This document shows, piece by piece, positions 34,357-43,085 of a stretch of 49,640 bases of DNA (positions are counted from its first letter, which is position 1; the number at the start of each line of letters is the position of its first letter). Made by a program: the position numbers and the translations under genes. Source of the DNA: Oscillospiraceae bacterium (GTDB lineage Bacteria; Bacillota; Clostridia; Oscillospirales; Ruminococcaceae); NCBI GenBank assembly GCA_030533325.1, contig JAUNJJ010000013.1, forward strand, positions 1 through 49,640, written 5' to 3'. Under the pieces are notes generated by a model. It worked only from the letters and a program-made list of their open reading frames with translations. It searched no databases and was not told where the DNA came from.

Positions 34357-35328
34357 ATGACAGTAAAAGAAAAAATAAAAATAATCTTCGAATCAAGAAA
34401 AGGTGAATATATTTCGGGGGAAGAACTTGCTGCAGAAGCAGGCTGTACAAGAGGTGCAGTATGGAAGGCGGTAAAGTCTCTTGAAGCTGAAGGATACAGA
34501 ATAGATGCTGTTACGAACAAAGGTTATTGTTTAGCTTCTGAGAATGACATTATTTCGGAAGAAGGTATAAGAAAATATCTTGAAACAGACTGCATATCCG
34601 ATATACATGTTTATCGTACTGTAGATTCAACTAATCTTGTGATGAAAAAAATTGCAGCAGAGGGAGCGAAAGAGGGAACTCTGGTAGTATCGGGAGAGCA
34701 GAGCGCAGGTCGTGGCAGATTAGGCCGTGAGTTCTTCTCACCGCCTGACAGCGGAATATATATGAGTATACTGCTCAGGCCGTCAATGGAAGCCTCTGAC
34801 GCAATAAGGATTACGACAGCAGCTGCTGCAGCAACTTCGGAAACAATAGAACGTATCACAGGTAAAAAAACCGGAATAAAATGGGTGAATGACATTTATA
34901 CTGAAAACCGAAAGGTATGCGGTATATTGACCGAAGCATCGTTTAATATTGAATTCGGCGGATTTGAATATGTTGTACCTGGAATAGGAATTAATGTTTA
35001 TGAACCGGAGGGCGGATTTCCTGACGAAATTCTTGGGGTAGCCGGAGCTGTGCTTAAGGACAGAGTATTTGATACGAGAAATAAAATTATTGCTGGTATA
35101 GCTGAAAGCTTTATGAAATATTACAGTGATATAAATTCAGGTTCTTACTTTGAAAGTTATGAAAAAAGACTTATGTGGAAGGGCAGGAAGATAAATGTAA
35201 TATCGCCGTCGGGGACTGTTCCTGCTGTCCTGAAAGGTGTAGACAGAGAATGTCGTCTCATTGTTGAATATGAAAACGGTGAAACCGGTATAGTTTCAAG
35301 TGGTGAGATTAGTATCAGATTAAGGTAA
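34357..35328 (+). CDS. birA: Bifunctional biotin-protein ligase / biotin operon repressor
   Basis: Attaches biotin to carrier proteins through biotinyl-5'-AMP and, with its N-terminal helix-turn-helix, represses biotin genes. It has 323 residues, the bifunctional length. HTH region about 8-60 (CTRGAVWKAVKSLEAEGYRI). The ligase core has SGEQSAGRGRLGREFFSP, the biotin/ATP loop, and GIKWVNDIYTENRKVCGILTE with the catalytic Lys. A small C-terminal SH3-like domain follows. ATG 34357 is chosen because AAGGATGAG lies directly upstream; the longer frame starts inside the terminator stem. Relevant partners include the biotin carrier of the Na+ decarboxylase whose beta/gamma genes lie at 2148-3772. Confidence 0.95.
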   Translation: MTVKEKIKIIFESRKGEYISGEELAAEAGCTRGAVWKAVKSLEAEGYRIDAVTNKGYCLASENDIISEEGIRKYLETDCISDIHVYRTVDSTNLVMKKIAAEGAKEGTLVVSGEQSAGRGRLGREFFSPPDSGIYMSILLRPSMEASDAIRITTAAAAATSETIERITGKKTGIKWVNDIYTENRKVCGILTEASFNIEFGGFEYVVPGIGINVYEPEGGFPDEILGVAGAVLKDRVFDTRNKIIAGIAESFMKYYSDINSGSYFESYEKRLMWKGRKINVISPSGTVPAVLKGVDRECRLIVEYENGETGIVSSGEISIRLR

Positions 35329-35330
35329 AT

Positions 35331-35364
35331 AAAAATCCATGACGTATTGTGTCATGGATTTTTT
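35331..35364. terminator. Bidirectional terminator between birA and the convergent unknown gene
   Basis: AAAAATCCATGAC (35331-35343) pairs with GTCATGGATTTTT, with T-runs on both strands. It lies 2 bases after birA and 2 bases before the end of the minus-strand gene. Confidence 0.92.
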
Positions 35365-35366
35365 CG

Positions 35367-37697
35367 CTATTTGAGATTTTCCAGGAGATAAGTATCATCA
35401 GATGAATAATACCTGCCGTTTGATTCAAAACGCCAGAACAGTATATCATCAATACTAAGCGTAATAAGATTATCAAGTTTATATTCCGGTGAGATAGGAG
35501 AGTCGACAACAACCTGACCGGTTACTGTATTTTCATCAGTATCAATACATACGGCGGTGATACAGATTTCATCGGAAAGAATATCATCTTCTTCAGCTTC
35601 TTCGTCAGTAGGGTATACTGTAAGGCAGATTATAAGTTCACTGTTATCTGTTTTTTCAAGTGCATCAAAGGCGAAGGGAAGATTTCTACGTGAAAGTACT
35701 GACTCTATCCGAATCGATTTCAGAGAACTTCTGAAGTCGATTTTGTGACGTATGTCAGCAGGTATTTCATTAATAAAGTAATATTTTCCTCTGTCTACAT
35801 CATCAGCACTCAGATACAAAACCGGAACTGCAAGTTCATTTTCTTCATCGGAAAAGTAATCAGGATAAGCCTTATGAACAGGCATCCATGAAAACTGAAC
35901 TTCTGATTCTTCGTTGTATACAACACCAAATCCGGTTACGCATCCTTCATCACGCAACTCTGTAAATCCGCATATAAGGTCGGCAATCTGGGAAAAAACA
36001 CAGTTTACAAATTCAAGGTCTTCTTCATCGACTTCACAGATAGCAAGATCTCTTGAACCCTGCTGAACAAGTCCGCTTGTTACCATATCAAATTTATTTT
36101 CGTCTGAATGAGAGGGCATAGCGTGTATCCCGTACATATATTTGTCAAACAGGGGCAGTCTTCCTTCTGTGTGGAACTTTACCCATTCGGAAGAGAATAT
36201 TGTTCCGTTTGTAACGCAGAGAATAACAGGTGAGTTTTCTGTGTTAAGAGCGTTTGCAAACTGAAGCAGGGCAGTAGTTTCAGCGTTTTCTGTACCTTTA
36301 TGAAAAAGGGTGGATATGACAAGAAAAGCCTTGCATGTATTCACAAAGTTCTCAACAGTTTCAGCGGGAATATTGTGGACAGGAAAATATTCTTCCGGAT
36401 AATCCGGTTCAGAGACTGTTATACGGCAAAGAAACTCAGTCTCTATATATGAATTATAGCCGTATATTGTCATTGAATTCTGATCGTCAACAGAAATATC
36501 ACGGTATTCGATATCAGGTATTATCCTTAGGAGTTCAGATATTTTTTCAGGAGAAGGAATGAGTTCTTCACTTGTGAAAGGGACAGCTATTGAAAAAGGA
36601 CTTCGTTCTATTGTTCCGTGTTCCGGCAGGGAAAGTTCTCTGACTGGTTCAGAAGGATATTCAAAGTTTAGAATATCCGAATAATATGTATTTCCATAGC
36701 TGCTGTCAAATTTTTTTGCAATATCAGATGCTATTTCATGGAAATAGTCAAACATAATATCCGGGTCATAAAGGTTATCTTCGTTAAAAAGTTCAAAAGT
36801 GCGAGGCAGTTTCATGGTAATCTGTTCGTTTTCATCTCTGTTAATCTTTTCAAAGAAACCGGCAGCACCCATTGCAAAGTAAAATTTCATTTTCGGATTT
36901 CTGCATCGTATGAATATCTCGAGATATTTGCAGAAAATTGAATACGCCTGATTTGGTGAAGTGAAAGACTTAAGCAGAAGGATATATCCGGTTTCAGCAA
37001 AAAAATTATGGTTTTCATGCAGCATAGGAATAAGCATTTCTGCGTAGTAATCTGCCTCATCAAGATTACCTGTGCGTGTAAAATGTTCTACGAATTTTCC
37101 GTAGGTTTTCTGAGGTATTTCGCAGCATGATATATTTCTCTGAATCATTGAGAGAAACATTTTTACAGCTTTTTCTTCTGAGCCTGTTATGAGCTCTGCC
37201 TGAATTTCGGTGTCCATCTCACAGGCCTGACAGTCACTGAGGTCGTCTTTTTCACATTCACGGTAAAGTATAAGATGCTCTCTGATTTTTGAAGGATTAT
37301 GAGTAATATAGTATTTTATCTTCAGCATATGATAGGTTCTCATTGAGTAGCCAAAGACATTAAGGTATTCTTTGTACTTTTCAAAGTATTCATCAGCTTT
37401 TTTAGCAGTAATCTGATAAAATCCCGGAATCTCTTCAAGAATCCACTTGAAAGCTCTCATAAAGGAAAGATATGAATGCTTGTCGGTATTGTTTTCAAAC
37501 AGTGTCATGTATTCAGGAAACATTATCAGTGCATTGAAACAGTCTCCGTTGAAAATGGATTCTTCAATATAACGGTAACGAAGTTCAAGTGCCTCTGCAG
37601 TTTTCTTTTCATGATCAGCAGTAACTATACATTTTTTCAGATATCTGAGTTTTTCATCTCCCTCAGAAAGAGTTTCAAAGTAAGAATAGTCAAACAT
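35367..37697 (-). CDS. Large protein of unknown function coupled to an Hsp90-like ATPase
   Basis: A 776-residue cytoplasmic protein with no signal peptide or membrane segment. The first 300 or so residues are helical and read like degenerate TPR-type units (for example the stretches around DEADYYAEMLIPMLHENH and YSIFCKYLEIFIRCRNP). The second half is mixed alpha/beta with aromatic-rich strands and an acidic C-terminus, and may be related to uncharacterised DUF4026-type proteins; I cannot confirm that. ATG 37697 lies 1 base beyond the stop of the Hsp90-like gene, with GGGG as ribosome site inside that gene's end, so translation is coupled. An upstream in-frame ATG (37736) lacks a ribosome site. 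The coupling suggests a client, co-chaperone or adaptor of the Hsp90-like protein. Function unknown. Confidence 0.72.
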   Translation of the reverse strand: MFDYSYFETLSEGDEKLRYLKKCIVTADHEKKTAEALELRYRYIEESIFNGDCFNALIMFPEYMTLFENNTDKHSYLSFMRAFKWILEEIPGFYQITAKKADEYFEKYKEYLNVFGYSMRTYHMLKIKYYITHNPSKIREHLILYRECEKDDLSDCQACEMDTEIQAELITGSEEKAVKMFLSMIQRNISCCEIPQKTYGKFVEHFTRTGNLDEADYYAEMLIPMLHENHNFFAETGYILLLKSFTSPNQAYSIFCKYLEIFIRCRNPKMKFYFAMGAAGFFEKINRDENEQITMKLPRTFELFNEDNLYDPDIMFDYFHEIASDIAKKFDSSYGNTYYSDILNFEYPSEPVRELSLPEHGTIERSPFSIAVPFTSEELIPSPEKISELLRIIPDIEYRDISVDDQNSMTIYGYNSYIETEFLCRITVSEPDYPEEYFPVHNIPAETVENFVNTCKAFLVISTLFHKGTENAETTALLQFANALNTENSPVILCVTNGTIFSSEWVKFHTEGRLPLFDKYMYGIHAMPSHSDENKFDMVTSGLVQQGSRDLAICEVDEEDLEFVNCVFSQIADLICGFTELRDEGCVTGFGVVYNEESEVQFSWMPVHKAYPDYFSDEENELAVPVLYLSADDVDRGKYYFINEIPADIRHKIDFRSSLKSIRIESVLSRRNLPFAFDALEKTDNSELIICLTVYPTDEEAEEDDILSDEICITAVCIDTDENTVTGQVVVDSPISPEYKLDNLITLSIDDILFWRFESNGRYYSSDDTYLLENLK

Positions 37698-37698
37698 T

Positions 37699-39456
37699 CT
37701 ATATACCCCATTCAAGCAGTTTAATAAGATTTTCATTCATCATAAACATTTCTGCGGCTGATACAGGGAATCCGCCTGCGATAAGAGCCTGCATATAAAC
37801 AATCTGAGCACATACGTCAATTTTTTCAGGATCATCTATATCGGTCAGTTTCATGATAAGGGGATTTTCTGCATTCAGATACAGAACTGAGGACGAGTCA
37901 GCTGATATCTCTTCACTGAAATTATCAAGCATTTCATCGAATATTCCGTTGGAGTTTTCCTTTGCTCTTTCGATATCACGTTTCAGCTGACCTTCTGTGT
38001 TTATGGTGTAAAGTGAAGTAAGCTGTGCAGGTATGATGCTTTTTATCCTCACACTGCAGTCATATTTTTCAAGAGCAATTGATGAAATTGCACAAACATA
38101 GTCGTAGTCATCAGCATCTTCCGGATCTTCAAGCAGTGTATCAAGGAGTGTTTCACTTACTGCTTCGATATGTGCTGAATCAAGTTTTTCGAGCATGCAG
38201 ATAAGTTCTTTGACGTACACCTGGCTTGCGTTTACAAGCAGTTCATCCTTTTCACAGAATATAGGTCTCAGTTGTCTGAAAGCGTCTGCATCAGTGGTGT
38301 AGAATATGGAGTAGTCATAATGCATAAGTGTCTTTCCGCTTCGTATACCAAAACTGGTTTCGAAGTTGAAGTATGGCATAAAAATTCTGAACAGGCGTTC
38401 ATTTTCAGTTGCGACTGATTTAAGTGCTGTTCCGTGAATGGAAACAATACGTGCAAGCAGAGCAGGATTCTGGATGGAAATACGTTCAAGATATGAAGAG
38501 ATACAGTGTTCGATTTCTTTTTCTGCTTCTTTCAGAAGATCATTTCTGTAGAAATTTTCTCTCGACGCGTTTGCACTAAGTTTGTCAGTATTAAAGAAAC
38601 ACTGAACAAAGAAAGCCCATTCAGGAAGGATGGAAGAGCCGTCTTCGGTCAGCAGAATATTTCGCAGATATATCCTGTGCGATCTTACAGAAGCTGCAGA
38701 TACTGTAAACGGAATAATATATGCAACTCCGCTGAAGAGACCCTTTTCGGATTCAAGAGGTATGTAGTCTATAAAGTCAAAGTCCGTTCCGAATATATGT
38801 CTGCCCATAGTCAGGACATTTTCACGGTCGTTTTTACTTGTTTTATTGAAAAGCGGATTTGCCCGGGCTGAGAAATTTCCGCTTTTTACGAAAACCGGAA
38901 ACGGAAGAGGAAGGGCATAGTAACGTACGGCGCTGAGTATGGTGCTGAACGCGAAAAATTCTGAAAACTCTTCAGATGCATTGATAATGATTTCAGTTCC
39001 GGCAGGCATATCAGAGGTTATTTCTGAAACTGTATATTTGCCGTTTGTATATCCGCGCCATTCAAAAACTTTTCCAGGTGTTTCTGTTGAACGGCTTCTC
39101 AGTATGATTTCCGGAGTTACCATAAAACATGAAAGCATACCTATACCGAAACGTCCGATATATGAGACATTTTCAGTGCTGCTTCTTTTTGATGACTGGC
39201 CTATGACGGAAACAAACTTATGTATCTCGTCTTCAGTAAGTCCGCATCCGTTGTCTCTGAAGACAAGAGATTTTTTTTCTTCAACTATTATATCTATCCT
39301 TGGTTCTTCAGTCATGCCACGTGATTTTCTGAGATTAATCGCATCAGCGGAGTTCTGCAGAAGTTCTCTTATAAAAACCTTAGGCGTACTGTAAAGATGG
39401 TTTGAAAGGAGATCCATCATTCCACCGAGATTTACATTAAAAATATATTCTTCCAT
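37699..39456 (-). CDS. Divergent Hsp90-family (HtpG-like) GHKL ATPase
   Basis: A 585-residue chaperone-like ATPase. The N-terminal Bergerat fold is intact: FIRELLQNSADAINL (Glu31, Asn35), the DNGCGL loop (about 68-73), and the lid glycine motif GRFGIGMLSCFMV (101-113). The middle domain retains an Arg-bearing segment (DKLSANASRENFYRN) like the catalytic loop of HtpG. The C-terminal dimerisation part is short and poorly matching, and the protein is about 40 residues shorter than E. coli HtpG. ATG 39456 is preceded by GAGGAAA. It is coupled to the 776-residue unknown gene. It differs enough from housekeeping HtpG to suggest a specialised chaperone or an Hsp90-like defence or regulatory module. 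Confidence 0.85.
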   Translation of the reverse strand: MEEYIFNVNLGGMMDLLSNHLYSTPKVFIRELLQNSADAINLRKSRGMTEEPRIDIIVEEKKSLVFRDNGCGLTEDEIHKFVSVIGQSSKRSSTENVSYIGRFGIGMLSCFMVTPEIILRSRSTETPGKVFEWRGYTNGKYTVSEITSDMPAGTEIIINASEEFSEFFAFSTILSAVRYYALPLPFPVFVKSGNFSARANPLFNKTSKNDRENVLTMGRHIFGTDFDFIDYIPLESEKGLFSGVAYIIPFTVSAASVRSHRIYLRNILLTEDGSSILPEWAFFVQCFFNTDKLSANASRENFYRNDLLKEAEKEIEHCISSYLERISIQNPALLARIVSIHGTALKSVATENERLFRIFMPYFNFETSFGIRSGKTLMHYDYSIFYTTDADAFRQLRPIFCEKDELLVNASQVYVKELICMLEKLDSAHIEAVSETLLDTLLEDPEDADDYDYVCAISSIALEKYDCSVRIKSIIPAQLTSLYTINTEGQLKRDIERAKENSNGIFDEMLDNFSEEISADSSSVLYLNAENPLIMKLTDIDDPEKIDVCAQIVYMQALIAGGFPVSAAEMFMMNENLIKLLEWGI

Positions 39457-39488
39457 AATATTTTCCTCATAATAATATCTGTAAAATG

Positions 39489-39535
39489 TAAAGAAAAGGC
39501 ATATAACACTTTCTTCGGAAAGCATGTTATATGCC
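39489..39535 (-). terminator. UUCG-capped terminator after the zinc-ribbon/SH3 gene
   Basis: GGCATATAACA and CTTTC (39498-39513) pair with GAAAG and TGTTATATGCC (39518-39535), with a 2-base bulge and a TTCG loop. Read leftward, TTTTCTTT follows. It isolates the Hsp90-like gene from the upstream gene. No convincing separate promoter is seen in the remaining 40 bases, so partial readthrough is possible. Confidence 0.8.
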
Positions 39536-39555
39536 CGTAAATAAACTGTTTAATA

Positions 39556-40590
39556 TTATTCTTCTGACTCAGTTTCGTCTGTAGCTTCAGTTTCGGATGA
39601 ATCATCTGAAGGATCATAGTTTTTGATTTCGCTGTTCTTTACTATAAATTCGGCAGAGGAATATCCCATAATACTGTCATTGTAAAGAACTTTGTACCAG
39701 AGAGCACCGTCATCTGATGTTACTTCTTCAAGAATTTCAACCTGATCACCGTTGTAGAGCTGATGAACTTCATCTGCTGAGTAAAGCGGCTCAGTACGCA
39801 TATTAAGGAAGTCATCAAGGCCGGTTACAGTACCCATAATCTTTGGAGTAATAAGTGCCTGACTGTACAGTGTAACGTCTATAGGCGCTTTGTCAGTAGA
39901 ATCGTCATCAAACTTGAAGTCTGCCTGAACCTGAAGCATGTCAGTTTCAAAAGCAGTACATACATAGTAAAATGCATCCTGTTCGTTGAGCTCAGGCGCA
40001 CTCTGTGTAAGTGCAAGAACAGTTTTCAGGTCATCAAAAGTCATATTGGCTCTGACAACGGGAGTAACCTGAGCACTTCCTGAAAGTATAACCTTCGATA
40101 TAATGGAGTCATCAGTAAGTGATTTGTCCGTTGTAGACAGAGTAACAGAATAATCCTTGTACTCAATAAGAGTTGAATCAGAAACTTTTATTATGTATTT
40201 TTCACCGAGAGTCTTTTTGACTTCTGAGAAAGGCAATCCTATAAAATCAGAAGCATTGTAATGAACATCTGAAATCAGGCTGCTTTCTTCGATCTGTGAT
40301 TCTTCAGAGATACTGTCTGAAACAGATGAATCTGATGAAGCACTGTTACCGGATTTATTTTTATCTGTAAAAGTCTGGTAAATAAGGAAAAGAGAATAAG
40401 CAAAAACAAGAACTGACAGAATAAGAACACAGACATTGTTCATTACTGACGGCTTGTCAATCTGAAGAGCTTTTTCTGCTTCCGGATCAAGTCTGATAAG
40501 ATCTATATATTCGTATGGTTCTCCGCATTTTTTGCATATATCTGATTTTTTCGGAACTTTTGCTCCGCAATTTCTGCATATTTTTTTCAT
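39556..40590 (-). CDS. Membrane protein with N-terminal zinc ribbon and C-terminal SH3-like domain
   Basis: A 344-residue protein. A zinc ribbon of two CxxC pairs stands at the very N-terminus (CRNC at about 5-8 and CKKC at 18-21). One membrane helix (about 53-73) and a Ser-rich acidic spacer (about 78-105) follow. Then come a BLIP/SmpA-like segment (FIGLPFSEVKKTLGEKY), a second domain, and a bacterial SH3 domain (about 250-318: FLNMRTEPLYSADEV and LWYKVLYNDSIMGYSSAEFI). The tail is acidic. SH3 domains of this class often bind cell-wall peptide, so the extracellular part may sense or attach to the wall. AGGTGAT precedes the ATG. Its function is unknown; domain calls are by eye. Confidence 0.75.
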   Translation of the reverse strand: MKKICRNCGAKVPKKSDICKKCGEPYEYIDLIRLDPEAEKALQIDKPSVMNNVCVLILSVLVFAYSLFLIYQTFTDKNKSGNSASSDSSVSDSISEESQIEESSLISDVHYNASDFIGLPFSEVKKTLGEKYIIKVSDSTLIEYKDYSVTLSTTDKSLTDDSIISKVILSGSAQVTPVVRANMTFDDLKTVLALTQSAPELNEQDAFYYVCTAFETDMLQVQADFKFDDDSTDKAPIDVTLYSQALITPKIMGTVTGLDDFLNMRTEPLYSADEVHQLYNGDQVEILEEVTSDDGALWYKVLYNDSIMGYSSAEFIVKNSEIKNYDPSDDSSETEATDETESEE

Positions 40591-40643
40591 TGTTTATATC
40601 ACCTATATATCATTTTTTTGAAAAATAAAGTTTCATATAATTT

Positions 40644-40673
40644 ATTATATAATATTTTAAGGTTAATTGTCAA
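40644..40673 (-). promoter_or_regulatory. Promoter of the zinc-ribbon/SH3 gene
   Basis: Minus-strand TTGACA (40673-40668) and TATAAT (40649-40644) have an 18-base spacer; both hexamers are consensus. Confidence 0.8.
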
Positions 40674-40685
40674 TATAATCAGCGG

Positions 40686-40736
40686 AAAAAAGAACAGAAA
40701 TTACAGTAAACTAAAAAAATTGTTCACTGTAATTTC
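40686..40736 (-). terminator. Terminator after the LacI-sensor GGDEF gene
   Basis: GAAATTACAGT (40697-40707) pairs perfectly with ACTGTAATTTC (40726-40736) around an 18-base loop; leftward the sequence is TGTTCTTTTTTCC on the minus strand. Confidence 0.7.
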
Positions 40737-40752
40737 AGTTTCTTTAATATGA

Positions 40753-43065
40753 TTATATTTTTTTCATAATATTTTTTCTCTTGCCCTGTTTCTGCTTATA
40801 CAGGAGCTCATCGGCTTTTTCGAGTATTTCTGACAGAACTATTTCAGGACCGCATACAAAGGGATACATACCTATACTCATACTGACATAGTACGGTTTG
40901 TCACAGTTATCATTGAAACGTTCAGCAGTTTCTGTGATGCGGCTTAGTATCTGGTTTATGTTTTCGGTTTTGTCAAGGAGCGCGAAAGCTGCAAATTCAT
41001 CTCCTCCGATTCTTCCGACGATATCGGTTGTACGGAAGGAACCTGTAAGAATCGATGCAATGCTTTTGAGTGAGAAGTCTCCGTCATCATGACCGAACTG
41101 GTCGTTTACTGTTTTCAGATTATCCATATCGGCAAATATTACAACGGCATTTTTACCTTCGTTTGCAGGGGAATGGATTATACTTTCCGTACTGTCAAAA
41201 TATCCTCTCCGGTTAAATATACCTGTAAGTTCATCATATTTTGAAATCTTTTCAAAGTTCCGGCTGTTTTCCTTTTCGTTTGCAAGGAGCATCTGGTAGT
41301 TGCTGAGTATGGAATTGTACTTGAGTGCAGTTCCTATCTGAAGTGTTATCTTGTTGATATACTGATAGTACTGGTGTTCCATGTCGCAAATCAGAAAACC
41401 GTATATTTCTTCGTTTGAAAACAGCGGGCAGATTACAAGAGAATTGCTGCTGTCTTTAAGTACAAGGTCATCATTTATGATTCTTGCCGTCTGTTTTTCG
41501 TTATTTTCTCTCCGGAAACGTATATCGCCGTATTCCATTGAGTAGATGAGATATATTTTTTCAGGCGGATTAAACTTTGAATGTTCATTGTGCTTGACCG
41601 GTGTTTCAAAGAGATACATATAGCATCGCGATATGCCAAGTTCATGCAGTCGGGCCATAATCGGACGAAGAGACTGATAGCTGGATTCTTCTGTGATAAT
41701 TACATCGTTTACGATGTAGTTTATTACAGAATCGTTTATCAGTACTGACTTAAGTTCCAGCCTTCTGAGAGTGTGGTTGTACGTAGAAAATTCTCTGTAA
41801 ATCTGTGAGAATACAAGACAGATGTCTTCATCAAAAGCATACTGTGAAGAAAGCTTATACTGAATAATATCGATTACATTGTAAAGTTCATCGGTAGGCA
41901 TTATATTCAGAATACCTGTTACAGCAATATCGTGAACTGCATTCTGAACAAGTTTTCTGAACTGCTTTGGATTTAAAAATTCCTGATAGTCAAGGACAAT
42001 CTCAAAAAAGTTTGAAAATACCTGAAGTATTCTGTCAAACTGTTCCGGTGTGAAACAGTGTGAATAAATAAACCGTGATGAATCTCTGAACAGATAATTC
42101 ATGTAATCTTCGGCTGTATATGAGGAGAGCTGCGTTTTGCTGAGTTTGTTTTCAGAGAATACATAGCTTAGATTTTCGTATGAGGTATTTGTACAGCCGC
42201 AGGAATTTCTGACGATGAGACTGGTTGGTACAGTTATATGAGAAACTTCTGATGAATTAACAAGTTCAGGTATTTTCTTGACAGCCAGATACCCAAGCTG
42301 ATAATTGTCAGCGTTTACAGTGGTCAGCATAGGATAAAGATCGGTTGCGGTCAGTGAGTTATCAAATCCCACAATGGATATATTTCTGCCTATTATATAT
42401 CCGTATTTGTTGAGTACGCGGTATCCGCCCTTTGCCATTTCATCATTTGCAAAGCATATGGCATCAATATGAGGATTTTCAGTTATCAGTTTTTCTACAA
42501 CTGTATCGCTGTATTCGGAAAAATCACCGAATGCAATGAGGTTGTGGTCAACAGGCAATCCGTTTTCAAGGAGAGTTTCATAAAAAGTATTCAGTCTTTC
42601 TTCAGCATCAGAATTAAATCTTGACCCTCCGACGAATGCAATGTTTCTGCAGTTATGCTTGTGGATAAGGTGGTTAAGGGATTTTTTCAGTCCTGTTTTA
42701 TTGTCAAATTTTATTGAATGGTATTCGGGATATTCGGATGAGATTGTCATTACAGGAATATCTCTGAACTTTTTGATAAACTTAAGAGTTTCACTTTCCG
42801 AAAGAGTGTTGCCGATAATGCCGGTCATTATAATAAGAAAATCGATGTTTTCTTTTTTTCCCATCTCATAAATCGTATTGTACTGATAATAGTAAGGGGA
42901 TTTAAGGGGATCGTTATAGTCTCCGTTAAGATGCATCCCCGGAAAAATTATCAGATTTGCACCGATATCCTTTGCAGCAGCAGAGGCGCCTTTGCATACA
43001 GAGTAAACCGATACATCAACGAGATTACTTACGTAAAGACCAATGTTTATTCTTTGGTTACTCAT
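40753..43065 (-). CDS. Diguanylate cyclase with LacI-type ligand-binding sensor and no DNA-binding domain
   Basis: A 770-residue cytoplasmic protein. Residues about 5-285 form a periplasmic-binding-like sensor of the LacI/GalR regulator type (INIGLYVSNLVDVSVY, AFVGGSRFNSDAEERL, ISIVGFDNSLTATDLYPMLT), but no helix-turn-helix precedes it. A middle region (about 290-590) includes helical and GAF-like parts. The C-terminal GGDEF domain (about 600-765) is complete: DELTGIFNRRGYF, the metal Asp in FADMDNLKTVND, the RTTD inhibition site, and GRIGGDEFAAF. It should turn a cytoplasmic sugar or sugar-phosphate signal into c-di-GMP. AGGAG precedes the ATG. It follows the methyltransferase gene by 20 bases and shares its transcript. 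Confidence 0.9.
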   Translation of the reverse strand: MSNQRINIGLYVSNLVDVSVYSVCKGASAAAKDIGANLIIFPGMHLNGDYNDPLKSPYYYQYNTIYEMGKKENIDFLIIMTGIIGNTLSESETLKFIKKFRDIPVMTISSEYPEYHSIKFDNKTGLKKSLNHLIHKHNCRNIAFVGGSRFNSDAEERLNTFYETLLENGLPVDHNLIAFGDFSEYSDTVVEKLITENPHIDAICFANDEMAKGGYRVLNKYGYIIGRNISIVGFDNSLTATDLYPMLTTVNADNYQLGYLAVKKIPELVNSSEVSHITVPTSLIVRNSCGCTNTSYENLSYVFSENKLSKTQLSSYTAEDYMNYLFRDSSRFIYSHCFTPEQFDRILQVFSNFFEIVLDYQEFLNPKQFRKLVQNAVHDIAVTGILNIMPTDELYNVIDIIQYKLSSQYAFDEDICLVFSQIYREFSTYNHTLRRLELKSVLINDSVINYIVNDVIITEESSYQSLRPIMARLHELGISRCYMYLFETPVKHNEHSKFNPPEKIYLIYSMEYGDIRFRRENNEKQTARIINDDLVLKDSSNSLVICPLFSNEEIYGFLICDMEHQYYQYINKITLQIGTALKYNSILSNYQMLLANEKENSRNFEKISKYDELTGIFNRRGYFDSTESIIHSPANEGKNAVVIFADMDNLKTVNDQFGHDDGDFSLKSIASILTGSFRTTDIVGRIGGDEFAAFALLDKTENINQILSRITETAERFNDNCDKPYYVSMSIGMYPFVCGPEIVLSEILEKADELLYKQKQGKRKNIMKKI

Positions 43066-43085
43066 TAATTAAACTCCTGTGATTA

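Noticed and set aside
38939-39394. Plus-strand open frame of 151 codons
   Set aside because: Antisense shadow of the Hsp90-like gene; no recognised protein features and no ribosome site.
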